Below the pieces are notes generated by a model. The model was given only the letters and a program-made list of their open reading frames with translations. It was not told the origin of the DNA and did no database searches. Shown here one piece after another: positions 8,619 through 16,868 of a stretch of DNA of 64,000 nt. The translations under genes were made by a program, and so were the position numbers. Source of the DNA: Chryseobacterium limigenitum (GTDB lineage: Bacteria; Bacteroidota; Bacteroidia; Flavobacteriales; Weeksellaceae). Positions within the stretch are counted from its first letter, which is position 1, and the number at the start of each line of letters is the position of its first letter. The DNA lies in contig NZ_FPKW01000002.1 in the NCBI RefSeq assembly GCF_900114875.1, positions 372,001 through 436,000 on the forward strand, in the 5' to 3' direction.

Positions 8619-9032
8619 ATGAATCCAAGACAAGTTGCAGATTATATGTTCGATCAGGATTATTTTTCCCAATGGATGAATATCAAAATGATCGAAGTCA
8701 AAGAAAATTATTGTTTACTGGAAATGCCCATCAAAAAAGACATGATCAACGGGCTTAAGACGGTTCACGGAGGCGTTACGTTTGCTTTTGCGGATTCTGC
8801 ACTGGCATTTTCGTCCAACAATTCCGGAGATGCAGCTGTTGCCCTGAACTGTATTATCAATTTTACCAAAGCAGGAAAAGAAGGCGATGTTTTCAGAGCA
8901 GAAAGTATATTAGTAAACGACACAAGAAAAACCGCTGTTTACGATATTAAAATTACCAATCAAAACAACGACTTGATTGCAAAATTCGTCGGAACAGTCT
9001 ATAAAATCGGAAAAAAAGTAACAGAGCTGTAA
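8619..9032 (+). CDS. paaI: Hydroxyphenylacetyl-CoA thioesterase PaaI
   Basis: PaaI is a hot-dog-fold acyl-CoA thioesterase. It is thought to rescue CoA from dead-end phenylacetyl-CoA derivatives. The signature MINGLKTVHGGVTFAFADSA carries the HGG motif and the catalytic Asp of the 4HBT family near residue 60. ALNCIINFTKAGKEGDVF and TAVYDIKITNQNNDLIAKF are the expected strands. Length is 137 residues, as usual for PaaI. Confidence 0.9.
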   Translation: MNPRQVADYMFDQDYFSQWMNIKMIEVKENYCLLEMPIKKDMINGLKTVHGGVTFAFADSALAFSSNNSGDAAVALNCIINFTKAGKEGDVFRAESILVNDTRKTAVYDIKITNQNNDLIAKFVGTVYKIGKKVTEL

Positions 9033-9077
9033 ACTCAATGTAGCAATGTAATAATTTACCGATCTAACAATTTAATA

Positions 9078-9440
9078 ATGATAAATTTTGAAAATAATCC
9101 ATTGATTCAGAAAACAGTTCAATTTTCGTTGGATATTATTGGATTTTGTGAATTGTTAGAAGAAAAAAGAAAATTTGTTGTTGCAAAACAATTGTTACGC
9201 TCCGGAACAAGCATTGGTGCAAATGCATTTGAAGCACAAAATCCTCACAGCAAAAATGATTTTATCAATAAGATAAAAATTTCAGCTAAAGAATTGGAAG
9301 AAACCAAATATTGGCTTTATCTGTGTAAGCATTCCAAAAATTATCCATTTGATGAAAAACTTGAACATCAAATTGTAGAATTAGGAAAAATTATTTATAA
9401 AATATTAAGTACAAGTCTAAATAAAAACCAAGGCATTTAA
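9078..9440 (+). CDS. Four-helix-bundle protein (S23 / 23S-rRNA intervening-sequence protein family)
   Basis: The 120-residue all-helical protein has the family hallmarks QLLRSGTSIGANAFEAQ and FINKIKISAKELEETKYWL. Members are often encoded in rRNA intervening sequences, but many are stand-alone genes of unknown function in Bacteroidota. Here it is inserted between paaI and paaJ, flanked on both sides by AT-rich repeat units (9033-9077 and 9441-9482). This suggests arrival or retention as a small mobile-like cassette. Its function is not known. Confidence 0.75.
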   Translation: MINFENNPLIQKTVQFSLDIIGFCELLEEKRKFVVAKQLLRSGTSIGANAFEAQNPHSKNDFINKIKISAKELEETKYWLYLCKHSKNYPFDEKLEHQIVELGKIIYKILSTSLNKNQGI

Positions 9441-9485
9441 CATTGTTATACTGTTACATTGCTACATTGTTAAATTAATTTAATT

Positions 9486-10691
9486 ATGAACAACGTATAT
9501 ATCATAGATTACATCAGAACTCCTATTTCAAAATTACAGGGAGGATTATCGGAAGTGAGAGCTGACGATTTGGCGGCAGTTGTCCTTAAAGAAATTGTTG
9601 CAAGAAACCCCCAAGTTCCTGTTGAGGAAATTGAAGATGTTATTTTCGGATGCGCCAATCAGGCAGGAGAAGATAACAGAAACGTAGCAAGAATGGGTCT
9701 TTTATTGGCTGGACTTCCTTACAAAATCGGAGGAGAAACGGTAAATAGGCTTTGTGCTTCAGGAATGTCGGCGGTGGCAAATGCTTTCCGTTCAATCGCT
9801 TCTGGGGAAGGTGAAATTTATATTGCTGGTGGAGTTGAGCACATGACGCGTTCGCCTTATGTAATGTCAAAACCAAGTGCTGCTTTCGGTAGAGACAGCC
9901 AGATGTTTGATACGACTTTCGGATGGAGGTTTATCAATCCAAAAATGAAAGAATTATACGGAGTTGACGGAATGGGAGACACTGCTGAAAACTTAGCGGA
10001 TATGCATAATATCAGCCGTGAAGATCAGGATAAATTTGCCCTTTGGTCACAACAAAAAGCGACTAAAGCTCAGGAAAGTGGAAGGCTTGCGGAAGAAATT
10101 GTAAAAGTTGAAATTCCACAGAAAAAAGGAGATCCAAAAATTTTCGATCAAGATGAATTCATCAAACCTACATCTTCAATGGAAGGTTTAGGAAAACTTC
10201 GTCCGGCTTTCAGAAAAGAAGGAACGGTAACTGCCGGAAATGCTTCAGGAATGAACGACGGAGCTGCTGCTCTTATTTTAGCAAGTGAAGAAGCCGTAAA
10301 AAAATATGGTTTAAAGCCAAAAGCTAAAATTTTAGGATCTTCCGTTGCAGGTGTTGAACCAAGAATTATGGGAATCGGGCCGGTAGAAGCAACTCAAAAA
10401 CTATTGAAAAGATTAAATCTTTCATTAGAAGATATGGATATTATTGAATTGAACGAAGCGTTTGCCGCTCAATCTTTAGCGGTAACAAGAAGTTTAGGTT
10501 TACAAGATGATGATTCAAGAGTAAATCCAAACGGAGGAGCAATTGCAATTGGTCATCCACTTGGAGTTTCCGGAGCAAGAATCATCGGTTCTGCAGCCAT
10601 AGAACTTCAAAAGCAAGATAAAAAGTATGCGTTGTGTACCCTTTGTATCGGTGTCGGACAAGGTTATGCAATGGTAATTGAAAAAGTGTAA
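9486..10691 (+). CDS. paaJ: 3-oxoadipyl-CoA / 3-oxo-5,6-dehydrosuberyl-CoA thiolase PaaJ
   Basis: This thiolase releases acetyl-CoA (and succinyl-CoA in the last round) from beta-ketoacyl-CoA intermediates. The catalytic nucleophile Cys is in NRLCASGMSAVANA near residue 90. The His motif GGAIAIGHPLGVSGARI and the C-terminal CTLCIGVGQG Cys complete the triad. At 401 residues it is the expected length. The PcaF/PaaJ assignment within the thiolase family rests partly on its place in the paa run. Confidence 0.88.
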   Translation: MNNVYIIDYIRTPISKLQGGLSEVRADDLAAVVLKEIVARNPQVPVEEIEDVIFGCANQAGEDNRNVARMGLLLAGLPYKIGGETVNRLCASGMSAVANAFRSIASGEGEIYIAGGVEHMTRSPYVMSKPSAAFGRDSQMFDTTFGWRFINPKMKELYGVDGMGDTAENLADMHNISREDQDKFALWSQQKATKAQESGRLAEEIVKVEIPQKKGDPKIFDQDEFIKPTSSMEGLGKLRPAFRKEGTVTAGNASGMNDGAAALILASEEAVKKYGLKPKAKILGSSVAGVEPRIMGIGPVEATQKLLKRLNLSLEDMDIIELNEAFAAQSLAVTRSLGLQDDDSRVNPNGGAIAIGHPLGVSGARIIGSAAIELQKQDKKYALCTLCIGVGQGYAMVIEKV

Positions 10692-10694
10692 CTT

Positions 10695-10825
10695 TTTCAA
10701 TAATGTAACAAATTAATAATGTAACAGTATAACAATGTATTAATGTAACAATTTTACACTCTGTCATGCTGAGCTTGTCGAAGCATCTCATTGGTAAACT
10801 GTTAGATTGATACATTGTTAAATTT
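10695..10825. repeat. Mosaic palindromic repeat before paaY
   Basis: Units of the AATGTAACA type are followed by a near-copy of the 4110-4144 core (TGTCATGCTGAGCTTGTCGA onward) and then GTTAGATTGATACATTGTTA. Core and right flank match the paaA-paaB gap over about 60 bases with only a few differences. The element is therefore present at least twice within this operon. Confidence 0.6.
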
Positions 10826-10832
10826 AAAAACT

Positions 10833-11426
10833 ATGAATATCTACTCATATCACGGCATTCGCCCCATCATAAAGCCATCCGCTTACATTCATCCACAAGC
10901 GGTGATTATAGGAAATGTGGAAATTGGTGAAGAAGTTTACATCGGTCCAAATGCGGTAATTCGTGGTGACTGGGGTAAAATTATCATCAAAGACGGAGCC
11001 AATGTCCAGGAAAACTGTACACTCCACGTTTTCCCGGGTATTGAAACTATTTTGGAAGAGTCTGCGCACATCGGTCACGGTGCGATTATTCATTCCGGAC
11101 ATATCGGAAAAAACTGTCTGGTTGGAATGAATGCTGTCGTTATGGATAAAGCAGTTATCGGTGATGAATGTATTATCGGAGCATTGGCTTTTGTCCCTGC
11201 AAATTTCAGATGTGAAGCAAGAAAATTAATAGTTGGAAGTCCTGCAAAAATTATTCGTGATGTTTCTGATGAAATGATTAAATGGAAAACAGAGGGAACA
11301 AGATTATATCAGGAGTTGGCAAGAGAAGGAAAAGATGCGATTTTGCCTTGCGAACCATTTACTGAATTTGTTCAGCAGATTCCTACCAAAGTTGTTGATT
11401 ACAGTATTTGGGATGATGTAAAATAA
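10833..11426 (+). CDS. paaY: PaaY, gamma-carbonic-anhydrase-like hexapeptide protein
   Basis: PaaY is a left-handed beta-helix protein. In E. coli it is a thioesterase that clears toxic ring-hydroxylated CoA adducts. Hexapeptide repeats run through most of the protein (IGNVEIGEEVYIGPNAVIRG, HIGHGAIIHSGHIGKNCLVG). The His residues in HVFPG and HIGHG fit the gamma-CA metal site. I chose the ATG at 10833 (MNIYSYHGIRPIIKPSAYIHP, 197 residues) over an in-frame TTG at 10815 inside the repeat. Confidence 0.9.
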   Translation: MNIYSYHGIRPIIKPSAYIHPQAVIIGNVEIGEEVYIGPNAVIRGDWGKIIIKDGANVQENCTLHVFPGIETILEESAHIGHGAIIHSGHIGKNCLVGMNAVVMDKAVIGDECIIGALAFVPANFRCEARKLIVGSPAKIIRDVSDEMIKWKTEGTRLYQELAREGKDAILPCEPFTEFVQQIPTKVVDYSIWDDVK

Positions 11427-11438
11427 TTGCACCTATTT

Positions 11439-11471
11439 AAACCTCATAGGTTTTCAAAACCTATGAGGTTT
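11439..11471. repeat. Perfect 16-bp inverted repeat after paaY
   Basis: AAACCTCATAGGTTTT and its exact reverse complement are separated by a single C. The dyad begins 12 bases after the paaY stop and can form a strong hairpin. It has no T-run after it, so it may stabilise or punctuate the mRNA rather than terminate it. I recall similar palindromes as dispersed repeats in flavobacterial genomes. Confidence 0.75.
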
Positions 11472-11494
11472 GGAAAAGATAAAAAGAAATAAAC

Positions 11495-12322
11495 ATGTTT
11501 AAAAGACTTCTCATTTTCTCTAGTATTTTGTTTGCATTTCACAATGTGATTTTAGCACAAAACGGAAATGTAAAACCATTAACTATTGGAGAAATCAGAA
11601 CATTTAAGTCTAAGATCTTAAATGAAGAAAGAACGTTAAATATCTATCTTCCCCAAGGCTTTGATAAAGCAAAATCTTATCCGATTATCTATCTTTTGGA
11701 TGGAAGTATGAATGAAGATTTTATTCATGTAACAGGATTGGTTCAATTTTTTAATCAAATGTATGCAATGCCTGAAACAATAGTGGTCGGAATTGCCAAT
11801 ATTGATAGAAAAAGAGATTTCACATTTCACACCGATTTAAAAGATTTACAAAAAGATTATCCTACGACGGGACATTCTGATAAGTTTATTAATTTCCTGG
11901 AAAAAGAATTAAAACCTTATATCGAAAGTCAGTTTAAAACAACAGATACCTACATCTTCGGTCAGTCTCTTGGCGGACTTTTAGCAACAGAAATTTTGTT
12001 GAAAAAACCTGCAATGTTCAATAATTATTTTATCATCAGCCCGAGTTTGTGGTGGGATGATGAAAGTCTTTTAAAACAAGCAAATCAATTGTTAACTAAA
12101 ATTCCGGATACTAAAAAATTCGTTTATGTTTCTGTTGGAAAAGGGGAACATCCGGTAATGATAAAAGATGCAGAAGATCTCTACGATATTCTTAAAAAAT
12201 CAAATAAAAAAAACTGGACGGTAGAATATAAAATGATGGAAGGAGATAATCACGCAACGATTCTTCACAGAAGTTTGTATGAAGGGTTGGTGAAATTGTT
12301 TCCTTATCAAGAACCAAAGTAA
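11495..12322 (+). CDS. Secreted alpha/beta-hydrolase, esterase (Fes/IroE-like, PF00756 type)
   Basis: An N-terminal signal peptide (MFKRLLIFSSILFAF ... ILAQ) indicates export. The nucleophile elbow GQSLGG near residue 157, YPIIYLLDGSMNE at the start of the fold and the catalytic His in EGDNHATILHRS place it in the putative-esterase family. This family includes IroE-like and feruloyl-esterase-like enzymes. The 275-residue length is typical. It sits inside the paa run, but a role in phenylacetate breakdown is not obvious, and the substrate is unknown. Confidence 0.8.
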   Translation: MFKRLLIFSSILFAFHNVILAQNGNVKPLTIGEIRTFKSKILNEERTLNIYLPQGFDKAKSYPIIYLLDGSMNEDFIHVTGLVQFFNQMYAMPETIVVGIANIDRKRDFTFHTDLKDLQKDYPTTGHSDKFINFLEKELKPYIESQFKTTDTYIFGQSLGGLLATEILLKKPAMFNNYFIISPSLWWDDESLLKQANQLLTKIPDTKKFVYVSVGKGEHPVMIKDAEDLYDILKKSNKKNWTVEYKMMEGDNHATILHRSLYEGLVKLFPYQEPK

Positions 12323-12334
12323 ATCAATGTCGAA

Positions 12335-12604
12335 ATGATAAATTTCCTAAAGAAATATTGGTTTTTAATTTTGATTATAATAATTGCAATCAATTTTTCA
12401 GGGTTTTATTTAATTAAAAATTCACCGGACTTTTTAGATTTGATAGAACATGCGGAGTCAGATGAAATGATTCGAGATTTTGAAAGGAGCAAATTTAAAT
12501 ATGAGATGTCTTTTATTTTTATCTTATTATTAGATATCTCGGTAATCCTTTATGTTCCTTATTTGATTATTAGGAACATAAAATTAAATGTAAATAAAAA
12601 GTAA
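12335..12604 (+). CDS. Small membrane protein, 89 aa
   Basis: Two membrane helices are visible: WFLILIIIIAINFSGFYLI near residues 9-27 and FIFILLLDISVILYVPYLII near residues 59-79. A short charged loop (DLIEHAESDEMIRDFERSK) lies between them. It begins 12 bases after the esterase stop and ends 8 bases before paaZ, so it is part of the same transcript. I recognise no family and infer no function. Confidence 0.6.
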   Translation: MINFLKKYWFLILIIIIAINFSGFYLIKNSPDFLDLIEHAESDEMIRDFERSKFKYEMSFIFILLLDISVILYVPYLIIRNIKLNVNKK

Positions 12605-12612
12605 AAAACTAT

Positions 12613-15102
12613 ATGGAAAAATTAAAAAACTATATCCTCGGAGAATGGGTAGAAGGTACCGGAAACGGAATTCCTTTGTACAATGCCGTGACAGGAGAGC
12701 AGGTTGCTGTTTCTGATACGGAAGGGCTGAATTTTGAGCAGGCTCTTGATTATGGTCGAACAGTGGGTTACAAAAATCTTTCTTCAATGACGTTCTACGA
12801 TCGCGGAGAAATGTTGAAAAAAGTGGCGCTTTACCTTTTAGAAAGAAAGAAAAAATATTACGAATTATCATATAAAACAGGGGCAACTCACGCAGATTCT
12901 TGGGTAGATATTGAAGGAGGTTTTGGTACTTTTTTCACTTACTCAGGATTGGCAAAGAGAATGCTTCCAAACACTCCATTTTGGGTAGACGGGGAAACTC
13001 AGAAAATTTCTGCTAACGGAACTTTCTTGGGAACTCATATTTTAACGCCAAGTGAAGGTGTTTCTGTACAGATCAACGCTTATAACTTTCCTGTTTGGGG
13101 AATGTTGGAGAAATTATCGACTTCATTGTTAGCGGGTGTTCCTTCGATTGTAAAACCGTCTCCTTTTGGTTCTTATTTAACCAACGCAGTTTTTCAGGAT
13201 ATGATCGAAAGTGGAGTTCTTCCTGAAGGGGCACTTCAATTGGTTTGTGGTGAGCCGGGAAATATTCTGGATTATGTTAAGGATGGAGACTCTGTATTGT
13301 TCACAGGTTCTGCAACGACGGGTAGAAAATTAAAATCTTTACCTTCCGTTTCAGGAAATGCTGTTCGTTTCAATATGGAAGCAGATTCTTTGAACTGTTC
13401 AATTCTTGGATTAGACGCAAAGCCTGGAACTCCTGAATTTGATTTGTTCATCAAAGAAGTTCGTACAGAAATGACAACGAAAGCCGGACAGAAATGTACA
13501 GCGATCAGAAGAATTATTGTTCCTGAAAACTTAATTGGTGATGTTCAAAATGCCTTGTCTAAAGCTTTAGATCAGACTAAAATAGGAAACCCATTAAGCA
13601 GAGATACAAGAATGGGTTCTTTGGTTGGAAAGCAGCAATACGATGAGGTTTTAAGAAAAGTAAATATCTTAAAAACCGAAAATGAACTTGTATATGACGG
13701 AAAACACGAACTTGTAGATGCAGACTATGAAAATGGAGCATTTATGAGTCCGAAATTGTTCTTAAATGATTCTCCTTTCACTAAAAATATCTCTCACGAT
13801 GTCGAAGCTTTTGGTCCGGTTTCTACGTTGATGCCTTACAAAGATGCAGAAGAAGCTGCGGCCTTGGCAAAAAGAGGAAAAGGAAGTTTGGTAGGTTCAA
13901 TTGTTTCTCACGATGAGAAATTCGTTGCAGAAACTTCTTGGAAAATGGCTTCTCAGCACGGTAGAATTTTTGTGTTAAACAGAGATAATGCGAAAGAAAG
14001 TACAGGTCATGGTTCTCCACTTCCTACGTTAATGCACGGAGGTCCCGGTAGAGCAGGCGGCGGCGAGGAAATGGGTGGATTGAACGGTCTTCATTTCTTT
14101 CTTCAAAAAACAGCAATTCAAGGTTCTCCGGATATTTTGACGGCGATCACAAAAGTATATCAGCAAGGAGCAGAGAAAAAGTATGCAGACAAACATCCTT
14201 TCCAGAAATATTTTGAAGATGTTGAGGTCGGAGATTCTTTGGAAACAGCAGGAAGAACGGTTACTGATGCAGATATCGTTAATTTCTCAAACGTTTCGTG
14301 GGATCATTTCTACGCACACACAGATGCAACGAGCTTAACGGGAACTATTTTCGATAAAACAGTTGCTCACGGATATTTCATCCTTTCCGCAGCGGCTGGA
14401 TTGTTCGTTTCAGGGAAAAAAGGACCGGTTATTGCGAATTATGGATTAGAAAACTGTTCCTTCTTCAAGCCTGTTTATGCAGGAGATACGATTACGGTTT
14501 ATTTAACGGCGAAAGAAAAGATCAACAGAGGAGTAAAAGGAAGAAATATTCCTTCCGGTGTGGTGAAGTGGCTGGTTGAAGTGGTGAATCAAAGGGAGGA
14601 AGTAGTTTGTGTAGCAACAATTTTAACATTGGTGGCAAAACATTCTCCTTTTATCGATCTTAAAAATGTTCAGAAAATTGTAAATGGCTTAACTGAAAAT
14701 ACGCAGCCAATTTGGGGCAAAATGTCACCTCAGCAAATGATCGAGCATTTGGAGCATGGCATTTTGGTAAGCTTAGGCGAACCGGAAGCTGATAAATGTT
14801 TCACTCCAGAAGAACAGTTGGAAAAATGGCAGGATTCTCTTTACAATCACAGAAAGATGCCAAAAGATTTCTCTGCGCCATTCTTAGCTGAAGATGAAAA
14901 GTTGTTAGAATTAAGACATAAAAATCTGGACTTTGCAAAACAGTCTTTCTTAGATAATCTGAAAAAATTCTCAGTGTATTATAAAGAAAACCCACAAGCT
15001 GAGCACATGAATTTTGTATTCGGAAAATTAAACAAAGAAATGTGGGAACTGATGCATAAAAAACATTTCACCCATCATTTTGAACAGTTTGGATTGATTT
15101 AA
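12613..15102 (+). CDS. paaZ: PaaZ oxepin-CoA hydrolase / semialdehyde dehydrogenase with C-terminal DinB-like extension
   Basis: PaaZ opens the oxepin-CoA ring and oxidises the resulting aldehyde. Residues 1 to about 520 are an aldehyde dehydrogenase with the catalytic Glu in FNMEAD and Cys295 in AGQKCTAIRR. Residues about 530-675 are a MaoC-type (R)-hydratase domain with DHFYAHTD and the following VAHGYF. E. coli PaaZ ends there at about 681 residues. This one has some 150 more residues (IWGKMSPQQMIEHLEHGI ... KEMWELMHKKHFTHHFEQF), which resemble a DUF1569/DinB-like four-helix domain. It is the last gene of the paa run. Confidence 0.93.
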   Translation: MEKLKNYILGEWVEGTGNGIPLYNAVTGEQVAVSDTEGLNFEQALDYGRTVGYKNLSSMTFYDRGEMLKKVALYLLERKKKYYELSYKTGATHADSWVDIEGGFGTFFTYSGLAKRMLPNTPFWVDGETQKISANGTFLGTHILTPSEGVSVQINAYNFPVWGMLEKLSTSLLAGVPSIVKPSPFGSYLTNAVFQDMIESGVLPEGALQLVCGEPGNILDYVKDGDSVLFTGSATTGRKLKSLPSVSGNAVRFNMEADSLNCSILGLDAKPGTPEFDLFIKEVRTEMTTKAGQKCTAIRRIIVPENLIGDVQNALSKALDQTKIGNPLSRDTRMGSLVGKQQYDEVLRKVNILKTENELVYDGKHELVDADYENGAFMSPKLFLNDSPFTKNISHDVEAFGPVSTLMPYKDAEEAAALAKRGKGSLVGSIVSHDEKFVAETSWKMASQHGRIFVLNRDNAKESTGHGSPLPTLMHGGPGRAGGGEEMGGLNGLHFFLQKTAIQGSPDILTAITKVYQQGAEKKYADKHPFQKYFEDVEVGDSLETAGRTVTDADIVNFSNVSWDHFYAHTDATSLTGTIFDKTVAHGYFILSAAAGLFVSGKKGPVIANYGLENCSFFKPVYAGDTITVYLTAKEKINRGVKGRNIPSGVVKWLVEVVNQREEVVCVATILTLVAKHSPFIDLKNVQKIVNGLTENTQPIWGKMSPQQMIEHLEHGILVSLGEPEADKCFTPEEQLEKWQDSLYNHRKMPKDFSAPFLAEDEKLLELRHKNLDFAKQSFLDNLKKFSVYYKENPQAEHMNFVFGKLNKEMWELMHKKHFTHHFEQFGLI

Positions 15103-15125
15103 TTCAAAATAAAATATAAATTTAC

Positions 15126-15160
15126 AATCCCTTTTGGTTTTTACTGAAAGGGATTTTTTT
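15126..15160 (+). terminator. Rho-independent terminator after paaZ
   Basis: The stem AATCCCTTT pairs with AAAGGGATT across a 12-base loop. TTTTT follows and then AG. It lies 24 bases past the paaZ stop and would end the paa transcript. No gene is seen from here to 15291; only a 25-codon open stretch ending at 15240 is present. Confidence 0.85.
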
Positions 15161-15291
15161 AGTTATTAATCCTTATTAAGAATGAAAATGAAACATTTAT
15201 TAAAGGATTAAAAGACGAAGAAGAGTTTGATGTAGACTAAATAAGCTGTATTTTTAATGCTTAATTGAACCAAATTTAAAATAGTAAGAAA

Positions 15292-16071
15292 ATGAACGAA
15301 AACTGGATGCAAAAATGGGAAGAAGTAAAGGATATCATGGTTTGTCCTACAGACCTTGAAACCTATTTTACTTCGAATGAGATTCTGGGACAGAAAATGG
15401 AAACGATGGCCATCGGAAATGTTTCTCTTCCGTCCGGAAAAGTGGTGGTGAGAGATCCGCTTGTTTATCTGAGTTCTAATGAAAAACCTTATTTCATTCA
15501 GGCTCCGAAAGGAAATTTCCCTGTGACGATTGCGGTGGTAAAATCTGAAGATTGGGGCGACAGATATGCTGTTGTAAAGGTTGAATTTACCAAAGAAAAA
15601 CCTGTTGTTTACCGTGAAGCCTTAATCGGAATTGAAGAATTGGAAGGCGTAACCGAAGACGATTTTTTCGGTTTCGGAGTTGATGCAGGTTTAGGATGTA
15701 TAACTGATGCAGAAGTGCTTCCGTCTGTAGATAAGTTTGTTGCTGAGACGGATGTAGACAATGTGTACGATGATTATTTTGCCGGAATTTTTGAACAAAG
15801 CTATAAAGATCATCCAGACAATCAGAGAGAAGCAGGAGATTGGATCAACTGGACTGTTCCTAATACAAATTATCAGATTCCAATGTTTGCAAGTGGTTTT
15901 GGCGACGGAAGCTATCCTGTTTACTTTGCTTATGATGCCAGCGGAGATATTTGTGGGTTGTATATTCAGTTTATTGATATAGAATTGGCTTTAAGTGAAG
16001 AAGGAGACGAGGATGATGTAGACGGAGATGAGGACAATGAACCTGAGAACTTTATTTTCCTTAAAGATTAA
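15292..16071 (+). CDS. DUF4241 domain-containing protein
   Basis: The 259-residue protein has the DUF4241 pattern: MAIGNVSLPSGKVVVRDPL near residue 45, YAVVKVEFTKEKPVVYREAL, and the GFGVDAGLGCITDAE motif near residue 125. It ends in a very acidic tail (GDEDDVDGDEDNEPE). No signal peptide is seen. DUF4241 proteins are often found with polymorphic-toxin immunity genes, but no toxin is adjacent. The next gene starts 2 bases after its stop, so the two form a pair. Confidence 0.75.
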   Translation: MNENWMQKWEEVKDIMVCPTDLETYFTSNEILGQKMETMAIGNVSLPSGKVVVRDPLVYLSSNEKPYFIQAPKGNFPVTIAVVKSEDWGDRYAVVKVEFTKEKPVVYREALIGIEELEGVTEDDFFGFGVDAGLGCITDAEVLPSVDKFVAETDVDNVYDDYFAGIFEQSYKDHPDNQREAGDWINWTVPNTNYQIPMFASGFGDGSYPVYFAYDASGDICGLYIQFIDIELALSEEGDEDDVDGDEDNEPENFIFLKD

Positions 16072-16073
16072 AT

Positions 16074-16760
16074 ATGAATAAAACTTTTGCTGATCAAGTT
16101 GTTCAGTTCAATAAAAATCTGGAATATTCAGGAGATCTTCCCGATGGTTTTCAGGTCTTGAATCCATATTTGGATAATCCTGAAACGATGGAGGTCATGC
16201 AAAAGTTTTATCAAAAATATTATAACGATTCCAACAAAAGGAAATTCATCATCGGGATCAATCCGAGTCGTCATGGAGCAGGAGTGACAGGCGTTCCGTT
16301 CACCGATACAAAACGATTGGAAAACGTTTGCGGAATTACAATGAAATCTGCGTACACGCACGAAATTTCTTCCGTTTTTATGTATGATATGATCGAAGCA
16401 TACGGTGGTGCAGAAGAATTTTACAAAGATTTTTATATCAATTCTCCCTTTCCTTTAGCGATTGTAAGAAAGGCAAAAACAGGATGGCTGAATGCTAATT
16501 ATTATGATGATAAAAAACTATTCGAAGATGTAAAAGATTTTATGATTGATTCTTTAAAGAAACACATCAGTTTAAATCTCGATACTTCGGAAGTTTTTAT
16601 TTTAGGAAAGAAAAATGCAGATTTTATTTCTAAGCTCAATAAAGAAGCCAGACTTTTTGATAGAATGACTGTTTTGGAACATCCGAGATATATTCAACAA
16701 TATAAATTGAAAGAAAAGGAGTGGTATATTGATAAATATATTTTAGCCTTAAAAAAATAA
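16074..16760 (+). CDS. SMUG2-like uracil-DNA glycosylase family protein (DUF4918)
   Basis: The protein has a UDG-fold pattern. FIIGINPSRHGAGVTGVPFTD near residue 65 is the active-site loop of the SMUG2-like group, and VLEHPRYI near the C-terminus supplies the second catalytic HP motif. Length is 228 residues. It would remove uracil or oxidised pyrimidines from DNA, an inference from family. It is coupled to the DUF4241 gene and followed by a strong terminator. Confidence 0.75.
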   Translation: MNKTFADQVVQFNKNLEYSGDLPDGFQVLNPYLDNPETMEVMQKFYQKYYNDSNKRKFIIGINPSRHGAGVTGVPFTDTKRLENVCGITMKSAYTHEISSVFMYDMIEAYGGAEEFYKDFYINSPFPLAIVRKAKTGWLNANYYDDKKLFEDVKDFMIDSLKKHISLNLDTSEVFILGKKNADFISKLNKEARLFDRMTVLEHPRYIQQYKLKEKEWYIDKYILALKK

Positions 16761-16761
16761 G

Positions 16762-16790
16762 AATCCCCTGAAATAATCAGGGGATTTCTT
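16762..16790. terminator. Bidirectional terminator
   Basis: A perfect 10-bp stem, AATCCCCTGA with TCAGGGGATT, encloses a 5-base loop and is followed by TTCTT. It sits between the end of the glycosylase gene (plus) and the 3' end of the T9SS gene (minus), and could serve both. Confidence 0.75.
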
Positions 16791-16868
16791 CACTTATGTA
16801 ATTAGAATCTTCGTGGTTGAAACTTATAGTAAAAAATTCATGGTTATTAGTTCTTTACCCTCAATAAG

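Noticed and set aside
15181..15240. Short open stretch ending in EEEFDVD before a TAA
   Set aside because: It is only about 25 codons long, lacks a start or ribosome site, and an upstream stop closes it; at best a tiny gene remnant.
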